Assembly: GCA_031081715.1 (NCBI GenBank)
Contig: JAVHMA010000008.1
Location: forward strand, 30,939-94,938
Direction of reading: 5' to 3'
From: Armatimonadota bacterium
GTDB lineage: Bacteria; Sysuimicrobiota; Sysuimicrobiia; Sysuimicrobiales; Humicultoraceae
DNA length: 64,000 bases
Shown here: piece by piece, positions 42,707-51,424 of the stretch
Layout of the letters: each line of letters starts with the position of its first letter
How positions within the stretch are numbered: position 1 is the stretch's first letter
Notes under the pieces: model-generated
The model's database searches: none
Told to the model about the DNA's origin: nothing
What the model saw: only the letters and a program-made list of their open reading frames with translations
Program-made: the position numbers and the translations under genes

Positions 42707-43097
42707 TACCGGTGCGTTCATCGCGCTGGTCGACCGCCGCGAGCGCCAACATCTGGCGTGCGTCGCCGTGCTCGAACGGTGGGTCGGGGCCGTGGTCACG
42801 ACGGAGGCCGTCCTGACCGAAACCCTCCACCTGGTGGGCCCGGCGTGGCCGGCGCAACGAACGTGCCTGGAGTTCTTCCTGCGCGGCGCCTTCGTACTCG
42901 TGCCGTCTTCGGTCGCAAGCCTCCGGCGGGCCGCCGTGCTCATGGAGAGGTACCGCAACGTCCCCATGGACCTTGCCGACGCGACGCTGCTGGTGCTCGC
43001 CGAGGACCTGGGGTCCGATCAGGTCTTCACGCTCGACCGGCGCGGGTTCTCCGCCTACCGCGTCCTGAGCCGCCGCCCGCTGCGGCTCCTCCCCTGA
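42684..43097 (+). CDS. PIN-domain toxin, VapC type
   Basis: 137 residues from GTG 42684. Acidic active-site residues are in place: D8 (LLLDTGAFIALVDRR), E46 (TTEAVLTETLHL), D96 and D99 (PMDLADATLLVLAEDL) and D118 (TLDRRGFSAY). It should cleave RNA, in VapC families usually tRNA or rRNA. The 3' end overlaps ribH by 43 bp on the opposite strand. Intact, unlike the remnant at 10.6-11 kb. Confidence 0.85.
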   Translation: MAASLLLDTGAFIALVDRRERQHLACVAVLERWVGAVVTTEAVLTETLHLVGPAWPAQRTCLEFFLRGAFVLVPSSVASLRRAAVLMERYRNVPMDLADATLLVLAEDLGSDQVFTLDRRGFSAYRVLSRRPLRLLP

Positions 43098-43606
43098 CCG
43101 GGCAGCACCCGGAGCAGCGTCGCCATCCGCACCGCCGCGTGCGCGGCCTCCGCGCCGCGGTTCACCGTCCCGCCCGCCCGTGCCGCGGCGTGCGCGGGAT
43201 CGAACACCGCGAGCACCTCGTTGATCACCGGCACGCCGGTCTCCAGCGCGACACGGGCCATGCCGGCCGCCGCGTTCTGCGCGACCAGGTCGAAGTGCAG
43301 CGTCTCGCCCTTGATCACGCACCCAAGGCAGATGACCGCCGCGTAGCGTCCCGTCCGCGCGAGCCGGTGCGCGGCGAGCGGGATCTCGAGCGCGCCCGGC
43401 ACCCAGGCCACGTCCACCCGTGCCGCGCCCGCGGCCGCGAGCGCGGCCTGCGCGCCGTCGAGCAAGCGGCTCGTGATGTACTCGTTGTAGCGGCTGACGA
43501 CGACCGCGAACGCCAGTCCCGACGCGTCGCCCGTGCCCTGGAAGGTCTCGCCGGCCGGGCCGGCTCCCCGCGATCTGCGGCGGGGAGGCATGGCGTCATC
43601 GGTCAT
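43055..43606 (-). CDS. ribH: 6,7-dimethyl-8-ribityllumazine synthase
   Basis: 183 residues with a basic N-terminal tail before the core. Core motifs are FAVVVSRYNEYITSRLLDGA, WVPGALEIPLAAHRLA, ICLGCVIKGETLHFDLVA, GVPVINEVLAVFD and AAVRMATLL. It condenses the RibA/RibB-derived 4-carbon unit with the pyrimidine to make the lumazine substrate of RibE. It is the last gene of the FMN-riboswitch operon, 10 bp after ribBA. It overlaps the vapC end. Confidence 0.95.
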   Translation of the reverse strand: MTDDAMPPRRRSRGAGPAGETFQGTGDASGLAFAVVVSRYNEYITSRLLDGAQAALAAAGAARVDVAWVPGALEIPLAAHRLARTGRYAAVICLGCVIKGETLHFDLVAQNAAAGMARVALETGVPVINEVLAVFDPAHAAARAGGTVNRGAEAAHAAVRMATLLRVLPGQGRSRSGRRLRTR

Positions 43607-43616
43607 GCGCGACCGC

Positions 43617-44843
43617 TCACTCCAGGTGCAGCAGGTGGCCGAGCCGGTGACGCTTGGTCGCCAGATAGCGGTAGTTCTCGGTGTTCGGCGACACCTCGAG
43701 CGGCACGCGCTCGACGACCTCGAGCCCGTAGCCTTCCAGCCCGGCTCGCTTCTGCGGGTTGTTGGTCAGCAGGCGCACGCGGCGCAACCCGAGATCGACC
43801 AGGATCTGCGCGCCCACGCCGTAGTCGCGCGGGTCGGGCGGGAACCCGAGCAGCTCGTTGGCCTCGACGGTGTCGGCACCGCCATCCTGCAGCGCGTACG
43901 CTTTGATCTTGTTGCCCAGCCCGATGCCGCGGCCTTCCTGCCGGATGTAGACCACGACCCCGCGGCCGGCCTGGGTGATCATCCGCATCGCCGCGCGGAG
44001 TTGCTCGCCGCAGTCGCACCGCAGCGACCCGAAGGCCTCGCCGGTCAGGCACTCGGAGTGCATCCGCACGAGCACGGGCTCCTCCCCGCCGACCTCGCCG
44101 GCCACCAGCGCCAGGTGGTTCGTCCCGTCGAGGGTGTTCTCGTAGACCACGGCCCGGAACTCGCCGATCGCCGTCGGCAACCGGGTCTGCCCCTCGCGGC
44201 GCACGAACCGGTCGTACCGCAGCCGGTGCCGGATGAGGTCGCGCACCGTGAGAATCTTCAGACCGTGTCGCCCGGCGAAGCGGCGTAGCTCCGGCAGTCG
44301 TGCCATCGTGCCGTCCTCGTGGACGATCTCGCAGACCACGCCCGCGGGCCGCAGGCCGGCCAGGCGCGCCAGGTCCAGCACCGCCTCGGTGTGACCGGCG
44401 CGCCGCAGCACCCCCCCGGGGGCCGCCTGCAACGGGAAGACGTGGCCGGGCCGGAGCAGATCGTCGGGCCGCGTGGTCGGGTCGGCGAGCAGCCGGATCG
44501 TCAGCGCCCGATCGTAGGCCGAGGTCCCGGTCCCGCCCCGGCGTGCGTCCACCGACACCGTGAACGCGGTGCCGTGCCGCGAGGTGTTGTGTGTCACCAT
44601 GACCGGCAGCTCGAGCTCCTCGCAGCGCTGTGGCGTGAGCGGGACACACACGAGCCCACGGCCGTGCATCATCATGAAGTTGACCGCCTCGGCTGTGGCG
44701 TGCTCGGCCGCCATCACCAAGTCGCCCTCGTTCTCGCGGTCCTCGTCATCCACGACGATGAGCAGGCGCCCGGCGCGGATCTCCGTCACCGCCTCCTCCA
44801 CCGTGGCGAACGCGGGGGCCGCGACCTCGCGGCGCTCGGTCAT
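43617..44843 (-). CDS. ribBA: Bifunctional 3,4-dihydroxy-2-butanone-4-phosphate synthase / GTP cyclohydrolase II
   Basis: 408 residues, full length. RibB half: VVDDEDRENEGDLVMAAEHA, HNTSRHGTAFTVSVDA and GHVFPLQAAPGGVLRRAGHT. RibA half: GTNHLALVAGEVG, the zinc site HSECLTGEAFGSLRCDCGEQ, VYIRQEGRGIGLGNKIKAYA and LLTNNPQKRAGLEGYGLEVV. Together they supply both precursors of riboflavin. The start overlaps the ribE stop (ATGA). Confidence 0.97.
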   Translation of the reverse strand: MTERREVAAPAFATVEEAVTEIRAGRLLIVVDDEDRENEGDLVMAAEHATAEAVNFMMMHGRGLVCVPLTPQRCEELELPVMVTHNTSRHGTAFTVSVDARRGGTGTSAYDRALTIRLLADPTTRPDDLLRPGHVFPLQAAPGGVLRRAGHTEAVLDLARLAGLRPAGVVCEIVHEDGTMARLPELRRFAGRHGLKILTVRDLIRHRLRYDRFVRREGQTRLPTAIGEFRAVVYENTLDGTNHLALVAGEVGGEEPVLVRMHSECLTGEAFGSLRCDCGEQLRAAMRMITQAGRGVVVYIRQEGRGIGLGNKIKAYALQDGGADTVEANELLGFPPDPRDYGVGAQILVDLGLRRVRLLTNNPQKRAGLEGYGLEVVERVPLEVSPNTENYRYLATKRHRLGHLLHLE

Positions 44844-45442
44844 CGCGCCCGACCCCCCTCCAGCAGCCGCTCGACGTATTTGGCCAGGATGTCCACTTCT
44901 AGGTTCACCTCATCGTGCGGGCGGCGTTGGCCCAGCGTCGTGACCGCCAGCGTGTGGGGGATCAGCGCCACCGCGAACCGCGAGCCCCCCGGCAGCCCGG
45001 CCACGGTCAGGCTCACGCCGTCCACCGCGATCGAGCCCTTCTCGACGATGTAGGGCGCGAGCGCCGCGGGCGCCTCGATCTCCATCCAGACGCCGTCTCC
45101 CTCGGGCCGGACCTGGGTGATCGTGCCCACGCCGTCTGCGTGTCCCTGCACGACGTGGCCCCCCAGACGGTCGGCGAGCCTCAGCGGCCGCTCCAGGTTC
45201 ACCGCGTCGCCGGGGTGCAGGCGACCGAGCGTGGTCCGGCGGAGCGTTTCGGCGGCCAGGTCGGCGGCGAACGCGCCGTCGACGACCTCCACCATGGTCA
45301 GGCAGACGCCCGCGACGGCGATGCTCTCGCCGGCGCGCGCGCCCTCGAGCACAGCGCCGGCGCGCACGCGCAGCCGCCCGCCCTCGGGCAGCCGCTCGAT
45401 GGCCTCGATCTGACCGATAGCCTCTACGATACCCGTGAACAT
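44840..45442 (-). CDS. ribE: Riboflavin synthase alpha chain
   Basis: 200 residues with the typical internal duplication of two lumazine-binding barrels: MFTGIVEAIGQIEAIERLPE, VAGVCLTMVEVVDGAFAADL and GDAVNLERPL, repeated as SIAVDGVSLTVAGLPGGSRF. It dismutates lumazine to riboflavin. ATG 45442 shares a base with the ribD stop (TGATG); an earlier GTG at 45445 is unlikely. Confidence 0.96.
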   Translation of the reverse strand: MFTGIVEAIGQIEAIERLPEGGRLRVRAGAVLEGARAGESIAVAGVCLTMVEVVDGAFAADLAAETLRRTTLGRLHPGDAVNLERPLRLADRLGGHVVQGHADGVGTITQVRPEGDGVWMEIEAPAALAPYIVEKGSIAVDGVSLTVAGLPGGSRFAVALIPHTLAVTTLGQRRPHDEVNLEVDILAKYVERLLEGGRAR

Positions 45443-46533
45443 CACGCCTCCAGGTCGCCTTCGAGCGCCAGGTCGTCGCCCAGACGCGCGACGCGCAACT
45501 CGCGCAACCGGCGCGCGCCGGCCACGCCGGCCGGCCCCGCCCCGTCGAGCGGCGTGGGCGCGCCCGCGCCGCCGATCAGCCGCGGCGCGACCAGCGCGAT
45601 CACCCGGTCCACGAGGCCCGCCTCCAGCGCCGCCGCGTTCACCGTGCCGCCGCCCTCGACGAGCACGCTCAGCAGCCCGCGGCGACCCAGCGCCTCCAGA
45701 AGCGCCCGCAGGTCCACACGGCCGCCGGCACCGTCCGCCACGAGCACCTCGACACCCGCGCGACGCATCGCGTCGATGCGCGCCGCGGGCGCCGCGGCCG
45801 TGGTGGCGATCAGGGTCGGCGCCTCGGCCACGCCAGTCACCACGCGCGCGCTCACCGGCGTCCGCAGGTGCGAGTCCACGACGATGCGCAGCGGATTGCG
45901 GGGCGCCGGCACCGCGTCGGGGGGGAGCCGGCAGGTCAAGAGCGGGTCGTCGGCCAGCACGGTCCCGACGCCCACCAGCACCGCATCGTGAGTGTTGCGC
46001 AGCTCGTGCGCGTAGCGGCGCGCCGCCTCACCGGTGATCGCGGTCGCGCTGCCGCGCGCGGCGCCGATCTTGCCGTCGAGGCTCATCGCCCACTTGAGCG
46101 TCACGAAGGGCAGGCCCGTGCGGCGGTGCTTGACGTAGAACGCGTTGGTGCGGCGCGCCTCGTGCTCGAGCACGCCCACGTCTACCGTCACACCCGCCCC
46201 GCGCAGCCGCGCGACGCCGCGACCGTCCACCGTCGTGTCGGGATCGAGCATCGCGACCACCACACGACGGATGCCGGCCGCGAGCAGCGCATCGGTGCAC
46301 GGCCCGGTGCGGCCCGCGTGGTCGCAGGGCTCCAGCGTCACGTACACGGTCGCCCCCCGCGCGCGCCCGCCGGCCTCCCGCAGCGCCACCACCTCGGCGT
46401 GCGGCTCACCGGCCCTGGCGTGGAAGCCGCGGCCGACCACGCGGCCGTCCGCCACGACCACGGCGCCGACCAGCGGGTTGGGGCTGGTCCGGCCCGCCGC
46501 GCGCTGCGCAAGCGCGAGCGCCTCCTGCATCAT
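45442..46533 (-). CDS. ribD: Bifunctional riboflavin deaminase/reductase
   Basis: 363 residues from ATG 46533, which has AGAGGA 8 bases upstream; GTG at 46557 would add eight residues. Deaminase half: SPNPLVGAVVV, HAEVVAL and TLEPCDHAGRTGPCTDALLA with the zinc site. Reductase half: LPFVTLKWAMSLDGKIGAAR, DAVLVGVGTVLADDPLLTCR and SVLVEGGGTVNAAAL. The first gene of the riboflavin operon, directly behind the FMN riboswitch leader. Confidence 0.95.
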   Translation of the reverse strand: MMQEALALAQRAAGRTSPNPLVGAVVVADGRVVGRGFHARAGEPHAEVVALREAGGRARGATVYVTLEPCDHAGRTGPCTDALLAAGIRRVVVAMLDPDTTVDGRGVARLRGAGVTVDVGVLEHEARRTNAFYVKHRRTGLPFVTLKWAMSLDGKIGAARGSATAITGEAARRYAHELRNTHDAVLVGVGTVLADDPLLTCRLPPDAVPAPRNPLRIVVDSHLRTPVSARVVTGVAEAPTLIATTAAAPAARIDAMRRAGVEVLVADGAGGRVDLRALLEALGRRGLLSVLVEGGGTVNAAALEAGLVDRVIALVAPRLIGGAGAPTPLDGAGPAGVAGARRLRELRVARLGDDLALEGDLEA

Positions 46534-46570
46534 GGCGATGTCCTCTGCCTGCCCCACAGCAAACACCAAC

Positions 46571-46596
46571 GCCCGGGGTCCGATTGACCTCCGGGC
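46571..46596 (-). terminator. Possible attenuator hairpin between the FMN aptamer and ribD
   Basis: Arms GCCCGG-A-GGTC and GACC-CCGGGC with a short AATCG loop, followed by GTTGGTGTTTG. The T-tract is interrupted, so it is a weak call. It lies 98 bases after the aptamer and 37 before ribD. Confidence 0.4.
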
Positions 46597-46693
46597 GCGT
46601 GTGCTCAGGAGCCGCTTCGGGCTGGAAGTCGCGCGCGCCGTATCGCGATAGAGCGCCGCGACCCCGGCGACCATCCGCCAAGCTCCATGGCGA

Positions 46694-46828
46694 CCTTCTC
46701 CCATCCGGACTGTACCGTCGGCCCCGGAGTCGCACCGGATCCTGCCCGCCGCCTGCGCGGCGGGCTCGCGGGCTGTACCGCCGATCGGGAATTGCCGGCG
46801 CCTCGCGCCGGCTCACCCTGCCCCGAAG
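46694..46828 (-). promoter_or_regulatory. FMN riboswitch (RFN element)
   Basis: Minus strand begins CTTCGGGGCAGGGTGAGCC, includes AATTCCCGATCGGCGGTACA, GCCCGCGAGCCCGCC, GATCCGGTGCGACTCCGG, GCCGACGGTACAGTCCGGAT and ends GGGAGAAGG. Every conserved RFN block is present in order. It should shut down ribD-ribE-ribBA-ribH when FMN is plentiful. Confidence 0.97.
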
Positions 46829-46850
46829 GTCTGGCTATTCAGCTGATCTC

Positions 46851-46879
46851 AGCATAGCATCCGCAGACGACAGCCTCAA
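46851..46879 (-). promoter_or_regulatory. Sigma-70 promoter of the riboflavin operon
   Basis: TTGAGG (46879-46874), a 17-bp spacer and TATGCT (46856-46851). Predicted start near 46844, about 16 bases before the riboswitch. Confidence 0.78.
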
Positions 46880-46926
46880 GGGATGCCGGCAGGCCCTGCC
46901 GCGCCCCGCTGCGAACTTCCCCCGCC

Positions 46927-47613
46927 ATGGCCGCGACCACCCCGCCGCCCCGCTCCGCGTTCACCCGCCGTGAGCTCGCCGTCATCGACCGATGCCGCAC
47001 CCCGGCCCAGGTCCAGCAGTTCCTCAACACCGCGCTCCGGTACGACCACCACCGGGTCGGACGCACGCTGCGCTCGTTTCGTGGCGTACTGCGGGACGGC
47101 AAGATCCACTGCATGGAGGCGGCGCTGGCCGCCGCGGTCATTCTCGAACAGCACGGGTACCCACCGCTGCTCGTCAGCCTGGAGTCGCAGGACGACCTGG
47201 ACCACGTGCTGTTCGTCTTCCGCCACCGCGGCCGGTGGGGCGCGGTAGCCCGCTCGCGCGACGCCGGCCTGCACGGGCGGCGGCCGGTCTACCGATCCAT
47301 CCGGGACCTGGTCTGGAGTTACTTCGAGCCCTACGTGGACTTCACGGGTCGCATCACCGGCTACGCGCTCGTGGACCTTCGGACGATCGCGCCCTACGAC
47401 TGGCGGCTAAACCGCCGCAACCTCTGGTGGCTGGAGCGCTACCTGATCGCTTACCCGCACACACCGCTGCGCTCATCGGACCGGCGGTACCGTCGGCTGC
47501 TCCGACGGTTCGAGGCGTTCAAGCGCGCGCACCCGGAGGGGCCGGTGGACTACTACGCGAGCCGGCGGCACTGGATGTGGCCGGGCCGGAAGGGGTGGCG
47601 GCGCGCGAACTAG
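46927..47613 (+). CDS. Uncharacterised transglutaminase/cysteine-protease-like protein
   Basis: 228 residues. The helix after GKIHCMEAALAAAVILEQHG places a cysteine at about residue 62 at the N-terminus of a helix, followed by DDLDHVLFVFRHRGRWGAVA, a His strand, and later D/E residues (SYFEPYVDFTG). That order, Cys-His-acidic, matches the transglutaminase-like fold, but activity is not assured. No signal peptide is seen. It diverges from the rib promoter. Its 3' end overlaps the M28 peptidase by 4 bp. Confidence 0.6.
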   Translation: MAATTPPPRSAFTRRELAVIDRCRTPAQVQQFLNTALRYDHHRVGRTLRSFRGVLRDGKIHCMEAALAAAVILEQHGYPPLLVSLESQDDLDHVLFVFRHRGRWGAVARSRDAGLHGRRPVYRSIRDLVWSYFEPYVDFTGRITGYALVDLRTIAPYDWRLNRRNLWWLERYLIAYPHTPLRSSDRRYRRLLRRFEAFKRAHPEGPVDYYASRRHWMWPGRKGWRRAN

Positions 47614-48878
47614 CCGCCGGGGCGGACGGGGAGGAGCCCGGCGCGGGCGGCCGCGAGCTCCATCACGATGCCGACGACCAACCGGGCGGCCTCGGCCAGG
47701 TGGCGCGGGGTGACGTTCGCGGGTACATCGCCGGGCTGGTGATAGTACGGGTCCACGCCCCGGTGGAGGAAGACCACGGGAACGCCCTGCCGCTCGAAGC
47801 TCGCGTGGTCGCTGGCCCCAGCGCGGAAACGCGTCACGGGGATGCCCAACCGCTGGGCGACCTGCTCGGCGACGTTTACGACCGACTCGTCACGGCCAGG
47901 CGAGGCACCGATCATCAATCGCTCACCCCAGCCGACCATGTCGAGGTTGATCATCCCCACGATGCCCGCCCGGCGCTCCGAGGCGAAGGCAGCCGACCCG
48001 TACAGCCCAAGCTCCTCCGCGGCGAACAGCACGACCTGGAGGCTGCGCGCCATCGGCACGCCGGCCAGCACCCGCGCGGCCTCGAGCGCGGCCGCCGTGC
48101 CCGAGGCGTTGTCGTTCGCGCCCGGCGCGCCGGCCACGGAGTCGAAGTGCCCGCCGACAACGATGATCTCCTCGGGCCGCGTGGTGCCACGCTTCGTGCC
48201 GACGACGTTGGCCGATGTGCGCGTCTCGACGACGGTGTCCACGAGTAGCCGCAGGCGCACGCGGCCGGCCTGCGCGGCCTCGACCAGGCGCCGACCGTCG
48301 TCCTGCGAGATCGCCACCGCCGGAATCTCCGACCGGGCGCCGAGCGTGCCCGAGATGACGCCCGGGCCGGTATTGTAGACGACAGCCGCCACCGCGCCGC
48401 GGGAGGCGGCGTTGGCGACCTTCTCGCGGAAGGTGATGACCCCGCGCTCGATGAGCGCAATGGCGCCGGCCACGCGCCGGCCCTCGAAGTCGGCGGGCTG
48501 ACCGAGCCCCACGGGCACGACGTCGGCCTCCAGCCCACCCGCCGGCGTGGCGGCCGAGTAGAACAGGGCCGCGGCGGCAATGGCGCGCGGTGGCGTCCCG
48601 GCCTGCGCCACCTCGACCCGCCGCGTTTCGAAGAACGGGAACTGGAAAGTATGGAGCTCGACCGCGTAGCCATACTGCCTGAGCTGACCGGCCAGGTACT
48701 CCTGGGCGGCGCGATCGGCCGGGGTGCCCGCCACGCGCGGCCCGATGACCCCGGCCAGGTGCTGGACGTGTGCGAACGCGGCCTCGGCGGACGGCGCGGG
48801 CTGCGCGCGCGCCGGCGCGGTCGGCGCCACCAGCGTGGCGGCAACCAGCACGGTCAACGCGAACCGGGCAACCCGCAT
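47610..48878 (-). CDS. Secreted M28-family zinc aminopeptidase with PA domain
   Basis: 422 residues. The start at ATG 48878 has GGAGGTG upstream and gives a signal peptide (MRVARFALTVLVAATLVAPT). A PA-like insert (AIALIERGVITFREKVANAA) precedes the M28 core: GGHFDSVAGAPGANDNASGT with zinc ligands His, Asp; AAEELGLYGSAAF with Glu; INLDMVGWG; and SDHASFERQGVPVVFLHRG with the final His. This is a bacterial leucyl/glutamate-type aminopeptidase. It is 52 bp from ybaK. Confidence 0.9.
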   Translation of the reverse strand: MRVARFALTVLVAATLVAPTAPARAQPAPSAEAAFAHVQHLAGVIGPRVAGTPADRAAQEYLAGQLRQYGYAVELHTFQFPFFETRRVEVAQAGTPPRAIAAAALFYSAATPAGGLEADVVPVGLGQPADFEGRRVAGAIALIERGVITFREKVANAASRGAVAAVVYNTGPGVISGTLGARSEIPAVAISQDDGRRLVEAAQAGRVRLRLLVDTVVETRTSANVVGTKRGTTRPEEIIVVGGHFDSVAGAPGANDNASGTAAALEAARVLAGVPMARSLQVVLFAAEELGLYGSAAFASERRAGIVGMINLDMVGWGERLMIGASPGRDESVVNVAEQVAQRLGIPVTRFRAGASDHASFERQGVPVVFLHRGVDPYYHQPGDVPANVTPRHLAEAARLVVGIVMELAAARAGLLPVRPGG

Positions 48879-48930
48879 CCGGCACCTCCAGGGCATTCTC
48901 TGAGAGAACGTATCCATCGGCGGGATTGTT

Positions 48931-49413
48931 TCAGGCCGGCGACTGCGGCTGGGCAAGGTCGGCCACGCGACCGCCGGTCACGCGCACCAGGTCCGGCGGC
49001 GCGATCGGAAAAATCGCGGTGGGCGTACCCGCCGCGGCGTAGACCACGTCGTAGCCGAGCAGATCGGCGTCCACGAAGGTCGGAAGCGGCGTGGCATGCC
49101 CCACCGGCGGCACGCCGCCGATCGCGAACCCGGTCACCGACCGGACGAGGTCGGCATCGGCCCGGGTCACCCGGGCGGCACTGGCGGCCCGCGCGAGCTT
49201 GCCGGCATCCACGCGGTTCTTTCCGGACGCCAGCACCAGCACGGGTTGGCCGTCGGCGACGAAGACCAGCGACTTGACGATCTGGCCCAGCGTCGTGCCG
49301 ATGGCCCGGGCGGCATCGGCGGCGGTGCGGGTACCTTGCGGGAACTCCTGAACCTGTGCGCTCAGGCCGAGCGCGGCCAGGGCCTGCACGACGCGCTCCG
49401 TCGCGGTAGACAT
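48931..49413 (-). CDS. ybaK: YbaK/EbsC-type Cys-tRNA(Pro) deacylase-like protein
   Basis: 160 residues. Core pattern GTTLGQIVKSLVFVADGQPV, VLASGKNRVDAGKLA and SVTGFAIGGVPPVGHATPLP matches the YbaK/ProX trans-editing fold, with the lysine in IVKSLVF as the key residue. In YbaK the substrate is Cys-tRNA(Pro) made by ProRS error; ProX clears Ala-tRNA(Pro). The gene is in the same run as a ProRS 2 kb upstream. Confidence 0.87.
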   Translation of the reverse strand: MSTATERVVQALAALGLSAQVQEFPQGTRTAADAARAIGTTLGQIVKSLVFVADGQPVLVLASGKNRVDAGKLARAASAARVTRADADLVRSVTGFAIGGVPPVGHATPLPTFVDADLLGYDVVYAAAGTPTAIFPIAPPDLVRVTGGRVADLAQPQSPA

Positions 49414-49452
49414 GCGCCCATCATGCGGGCGCCGCCCGCGGGAATCAAGCCC

Positions 49453-50247
49453 TCACTTGGGCGGGCGGCGGGCCGGAAAGCGCCCCGCCAGCGCGGCCTG
49501 GACGATCGCCTTTACCTGCGGGGTGAAGTCGCGTCGCAGCACCCACTCGAGGAACCCACGGTCTTTCGCCGCTACCTCGCGCAGCGGCCGGCCGCGGATG
49601 CCGTCCGGCCCGAACGCGACCACCGCCTCGTCGCCCTGCCACACGAAGCGCCCGTCAGGGTCCACGGCCTCGACCTCGCGCGGCGCGAAGACCGCGGCGA
49701 GCTCCCGCGGGGTGCGAGGCAGGTCGGGGTAGACCTCGAGCTGCGCGTCGAGCACCTCCACGCACGCCTCGACGTCGGCGCGCGCGGTGTGCGGGTCGCG
49801 GAGGTCCTTGCCGCAGTAGTACCGGTAGGCCGCGGCCAGGTCGCGCGGCACACGCCGGTGGTAGATCACCTGCGCGTCCACGACTGCCCGGCCGGCCATC
49901 TCCAGGCGCTTGCCCGCGCCCGCCAGCTCGCGGTGGAGCACGGGCAGGTCGAACCGCTGCACGTTGAACCCGGCCAGATCGCCCTCGCCGATGAACGCGA
50001 GCACCTCGGCCGCGATCGCGGGGAACCGGGGCGCGCCGGCCACGTCGGCGTCGGTGATGCCGTGCACCGCCGTGGCCTCGGGCGGGATCGGGATGCCCGG
50101 GTTGACGCGCCGGGTCAGCGCGTCCCGGTCGCCGCCGGGGCGCACGCGGACCATGGAGAGCTCGACGATGCGGTCGGTGGCCGGGTTGGGCCCGGTGGTC
50201 TCGAGGTCCAGGAAGACGATCGGGCGCGCAAGGATCAGGTGGCGCAC
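49453..50247 (-). CDS. DnaQ-like 3'-5' exonuclease
   Basis: 264 residues. DEDDh motifs: FLDLETTGPNPATDRIVELS (exo I), FNVQRFDLPVLHREL (exo II) and AHTARADVEACVEVL (exo III). The C-terminal ~90 residues contain DRGFLEWVLRRDFTPQVKAI, typical of stand-alone DNA polymerase III epsilon-like proteins. It may proofread or act in repair. The start overlaps the DUF3179 stop by 1 bp. Confidence 0.88.
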   Translation of the reverse strand: MRHLILARPIVFLDLETTGPNPATDRIVELSMVRVRPGGDRDALTRRVNPGIPIPPEATAVHGITDADVAGAPRFPAIAAEVLAFIGEGDLAGFNVQRFDLPVLHRELAGAGKRLEMAGRAVVDAQVIYHRRVPRDLAAAYRYYCGKDLRDPHTARADVEACVEVLDAQLEVYPDLPRTPRELAAVFAPREVEAVDPDGRFVWQGDEAVVAFGPDGIRGRPLREVAAKDRGFLEWVLRRDFTPQVKAIVQAALAGRFPARRPPK

Positions 50248-51365
50248 TACGGCCGGTACACCCGCGTCTGCGGCCGGTAGGAGACCCAGGAGAACCAGAA
50301 GTGGTTGCCGTGGACGACCGGCTCGAGCTGCCGGCCGGCCAGGCGCCCCTGGACAGCCCGGCCGAGGATCGTCCAGGCGCTGCCAGTCTGGTCATCGGCG
50401 AACCGTCCGTCGCGCGCCTTGAAGGTCAGCCGCCGGCCGTCCACCACGGGCGAGAACACCGCGGCCGCGCCGACGTCGCGCGAAGCCGCGATGTCGCCCT
50501 GGTCGAGGGCGGACGAGGTCCCCGTCTGGTGGAGGACGACAATCGGGACGCCGCCCACCTGGTCGTGCACCACCCCGACCTGCGCCAGCACGCTGAACGG
50601 GTAGGCCGCGTGCTCTCCGCCGATCGATACGGTCACCACGCGCTCCATCGGCCGCAGGCGCGGGTCGCGCGGCCCGGCGTAGAGAAACGGCGAGGCGTTG
50701 ATGTCGTCGTAGCCGACATAGGGGTTCTGGCCGTAGCGCCGGACGTGACCGGTATCGCGCGAGAGCACCCGGCCGGCGGGGTGCGCGGCGCGGAACGCCT
50801 CGAACGAGACGATCTGCGAGGGGAGCACGGTCAGCCGCTTCCCGACCAGCGTGCCGACCAGGGCCTCGCCTGAAACCTGCCACCACCAGCTCTCGGTCTG
50901 TCGGTCGTACATCACGAGCGCACTCCGGTACAACCGGCCGGTCGTTCCGAAGTCGTACGTCGTGCCCTCGAGCCGACGGTCGAAGGTGATGGACGTGTTG
51001 CACAGCGGGCAGAAGGTGACCGCAGCCGGCACCCCGCCGACCACGTCGTTAACGATCTCGTGCCAGATGAGGATCTGCAGCGGGTAGGCCCGGGCGTCGC
51101 CGGCGCGCTCGAAGTAGATGACGGGCTCGTTAGGCCGTAGCCAGGCCGCGGCCTCGGCGACCGTCTGAAACTTTGGCCGGTCGATCGGCGGGATGCCGTC
51201 CTTGGGCGGGCCACCGGCGCGGATCTCGTTGAGCGGCACGGCGGCCTTCGAGAAGTCGGTCTTCCACTCGGAACCGCCAGAGGGCGTCTGCGCGGCCAGC
51301 GGCGCTGCCAGCAGCACGACCACGGTGGCGGCAGTGATCGCGAGCGTGCGCGTCGGGGTCGTCAC
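50247..51365 (-). CDS. DUF3179-family secreted protein
   Basis: 372 residues from GTG 51365, with GGGGGAGGACC upstream. A signal peptide TLAITAATVVVLLAAPLAAQ is followed by the DUF3179 core: YPLQILIWHEIVNDVVGGVP, VTFCPLCNTSITFDRRLEG and YDRQTESWWWQVSGEALVG. The CPLC motif is highly conserved and could bind metal or undergo redox chemistry. Function unknown. Confidence 0.87.
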   Translation of the reverse strand: MTTPTRTLAITAATVVVLLAAPLAAQTPSGGSEWKTDFSKAAVPLNEIRAGGPPKDGIPPIDRPKFQTVAEAAAWLRPNEPVIYFERAGDARAYPLQILIWHEIVNDVVGGVPAAVTFCPLCNTSITFDRRLEGTTYDFGTTGRLYRSALVMYDRQTESWWWQVSGEALVGTLVGKRLTVLPSQIVSFEAFRAAHPAGRVLSRDTGHVRRYGQNPYVGYDDINASPFLYAGPRDPRLRPMERVVTVSIGGEHAAYPFSVLAQVGVVHDQVGGVPIVVLHQTGTSSALDQGDIAASRDVGAAAVFSPVVDGRRLTFKARDGRFADDQTGSAWTILGRAVQGRLAGRQLEPVVHGNHFWFSWVSYRPQTRVYRP

Positions 51366-51424
51366 GGTCCTCCCCCTCTCCCCAGCGCGGACCGAGACAG
51401 GATCGTCGTGGCAATGACCGGGGC

